Source: Pedobacter sp. R20-19 (GTDB taxonomy: Bacteria > Bacteroidota > Bacteroidia > Sphingobacteriales > Sphingobacteriaceae). From it: a DNA stretch of 64,000 bases. Position 1 is the stretch's first letter, and each line of letters starts with the position of its first letter. The DNA lies in assembly GCF_000708265.2 (NCBI RefSeq), contig NZ_JCKI01000007.1, forward strand, positions 265,626 to 329,625, written 5' to 3'. A model generated the notes under the pieces. The model was given only the letters and a program-made list of their open reading frames with translations. It did not search any database and was not told the DNA's origin. Shown piece by piece: positions 63,662 to 64,000 of the stretch. Both the position numbers and the translations under genes were made by a program.

Positions 63662-64000
63662 TTACCGGGTTGCCTTTAGGGTCTTTACCCGTAGCGTAAC
63701 GTTGTTTCCTTTTGGATCTTTACCCGTAGCAGTAGCTAGGTTGTCCACTCTTCCTGCATCCACATCGGCTTGTGTAATCGTATAAGCAGCTGTGAAAGTG
63801 GCATTATCTGTTGCACCAGGGGCCAAAGTGATTGGGCCACCTGTTACCGTAACTTTGGTATCGGTGATGTTTAGGTCGCTTACCGTTACGTTACCCGTGT
63901 TCTCTACCTTGAAGGTATAGTTGATCGTCTCGCCTACTTCAGCCTTGCCGTTGTTGTTCGCATCAGCGAATGATCCGGTTTTGGTTAAACGGATGGCAGG
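63662..64000 (-). CDS. T9SS type B adhesin, upstream repeat (other frame, runs off window)
   Basis: 112 codons open from the window edge to a TAA at 63664-63662. It encodes a DUF11/DUF7507-like repeat (IRLTKTGSFADANNNGKAEV, TYTITQADVDAGRV-like, ATATGKDPKGNNV). The segment GCTACGGGTAAAGA occurs twice 32 bp apart in different frames, so the stop is produced by an out-of-frame joint between repeats. The rest of the gene lies beyond the window. Confidence 0.7.
   Translation of the reverse strand, partial: PAIRLTKTGSFADANNNGKAEVGETINYTFKVENTGNVTVSDLNITDTKVTVTGGPITLAPGATDNATFTAAYTITQADVDAGRVDNLATATGKDPKGNNVTLRVKTLKATR

Overview
The window reads as chromosome of a Bacteroidota bacterium, most likely Sphingobacteriaceae (Pedobacter-like). 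This is inferred from the AT-rich base composition, SusC/SusD and Oar-like TonB receptors, T9SS/gliding proteins (PorP/SprF, CHU_C-type C-terminus), an IPExxxVDY protein beside acpP-fabF-rnc, and Bacteroidota-type -7 promoter elements (TAnnTTTG) upstream of several genes. The species cannot be fixed from sequence alone.

Layout. 1-1060: 3' end of a Y1/HUH (REP-associated type) transposase followed by a cluster of palindromic repeats. 1198-8437: Oar-like TonB receptor, ABC exporter, small PLDc_N-like membrane protein, repeat-rich spacer, MFS transporter. 8849-14014: an isolated SusC/SusD pair. 14444-23800: housekeeping genes (recG, EamA transporter, RidA, a 45-aa membrane protein, a major OmpA porin, aminopeptidase P, HtrA protease, dapF). 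24284-30096: a complete RND efflux operon (adaptor, pump, outer-membrane channel). 30168-38071: nadD, gmk, yicC, a CarboxypepD_reg-like protein, rnc, fabF, acpP, IPExxxVDY, pyk.

Two genomic islands then lie head to tail, each in the 3' end of a tRNA gene and each closed by an exact copy of that tRNA end. Island 1 (38321-45185, tRNA-Ser(GGA), 21-bp repeat) is a decaying polymorphic-toxin locus: a large secreted toxin split by a frameshift, a putative immunity gene, a vestigial second toxin tip, and a PoNe-like nuclease tip with its PoNi-like immunity gene, both frameshifted. Island 2 (45414-58362, tRNA-Asp(GTC), 22-bp repeat) carries a class I lanthipeptide cluster: LytTR regulator, four tandem precursors with double-glycine leaders and a conserved FTYSLS...C...S...C core, an erythromycin-esterase-like/CarboxypepD_reg fusion protein, LanC cyclase, full-length LanB dehydratase, C39-peptidase ABC exporter and HlyD adaptor. 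Neither island shows an integrase gene.

58402-64000: a second LytTR regulator and a T9SS-associated operon (repeat-rich type B adhesin, PorP/SprF protein, PD40-OmpA protein). The adhesin runs off the window and contains a frameshift inside near-identical repeats.

How island 2 should work (inference): LanB dehydrates Ser/Thr in the precursor cores, LanC closes thioether rings onto two invariant cysteines, and the C39-ABC/HlyD pair removes the leader after Gly-Gly and exports four related products. The divergent LytTR gene is the obvious candidate regulator, and the esterase-like protein is the unexplained component.
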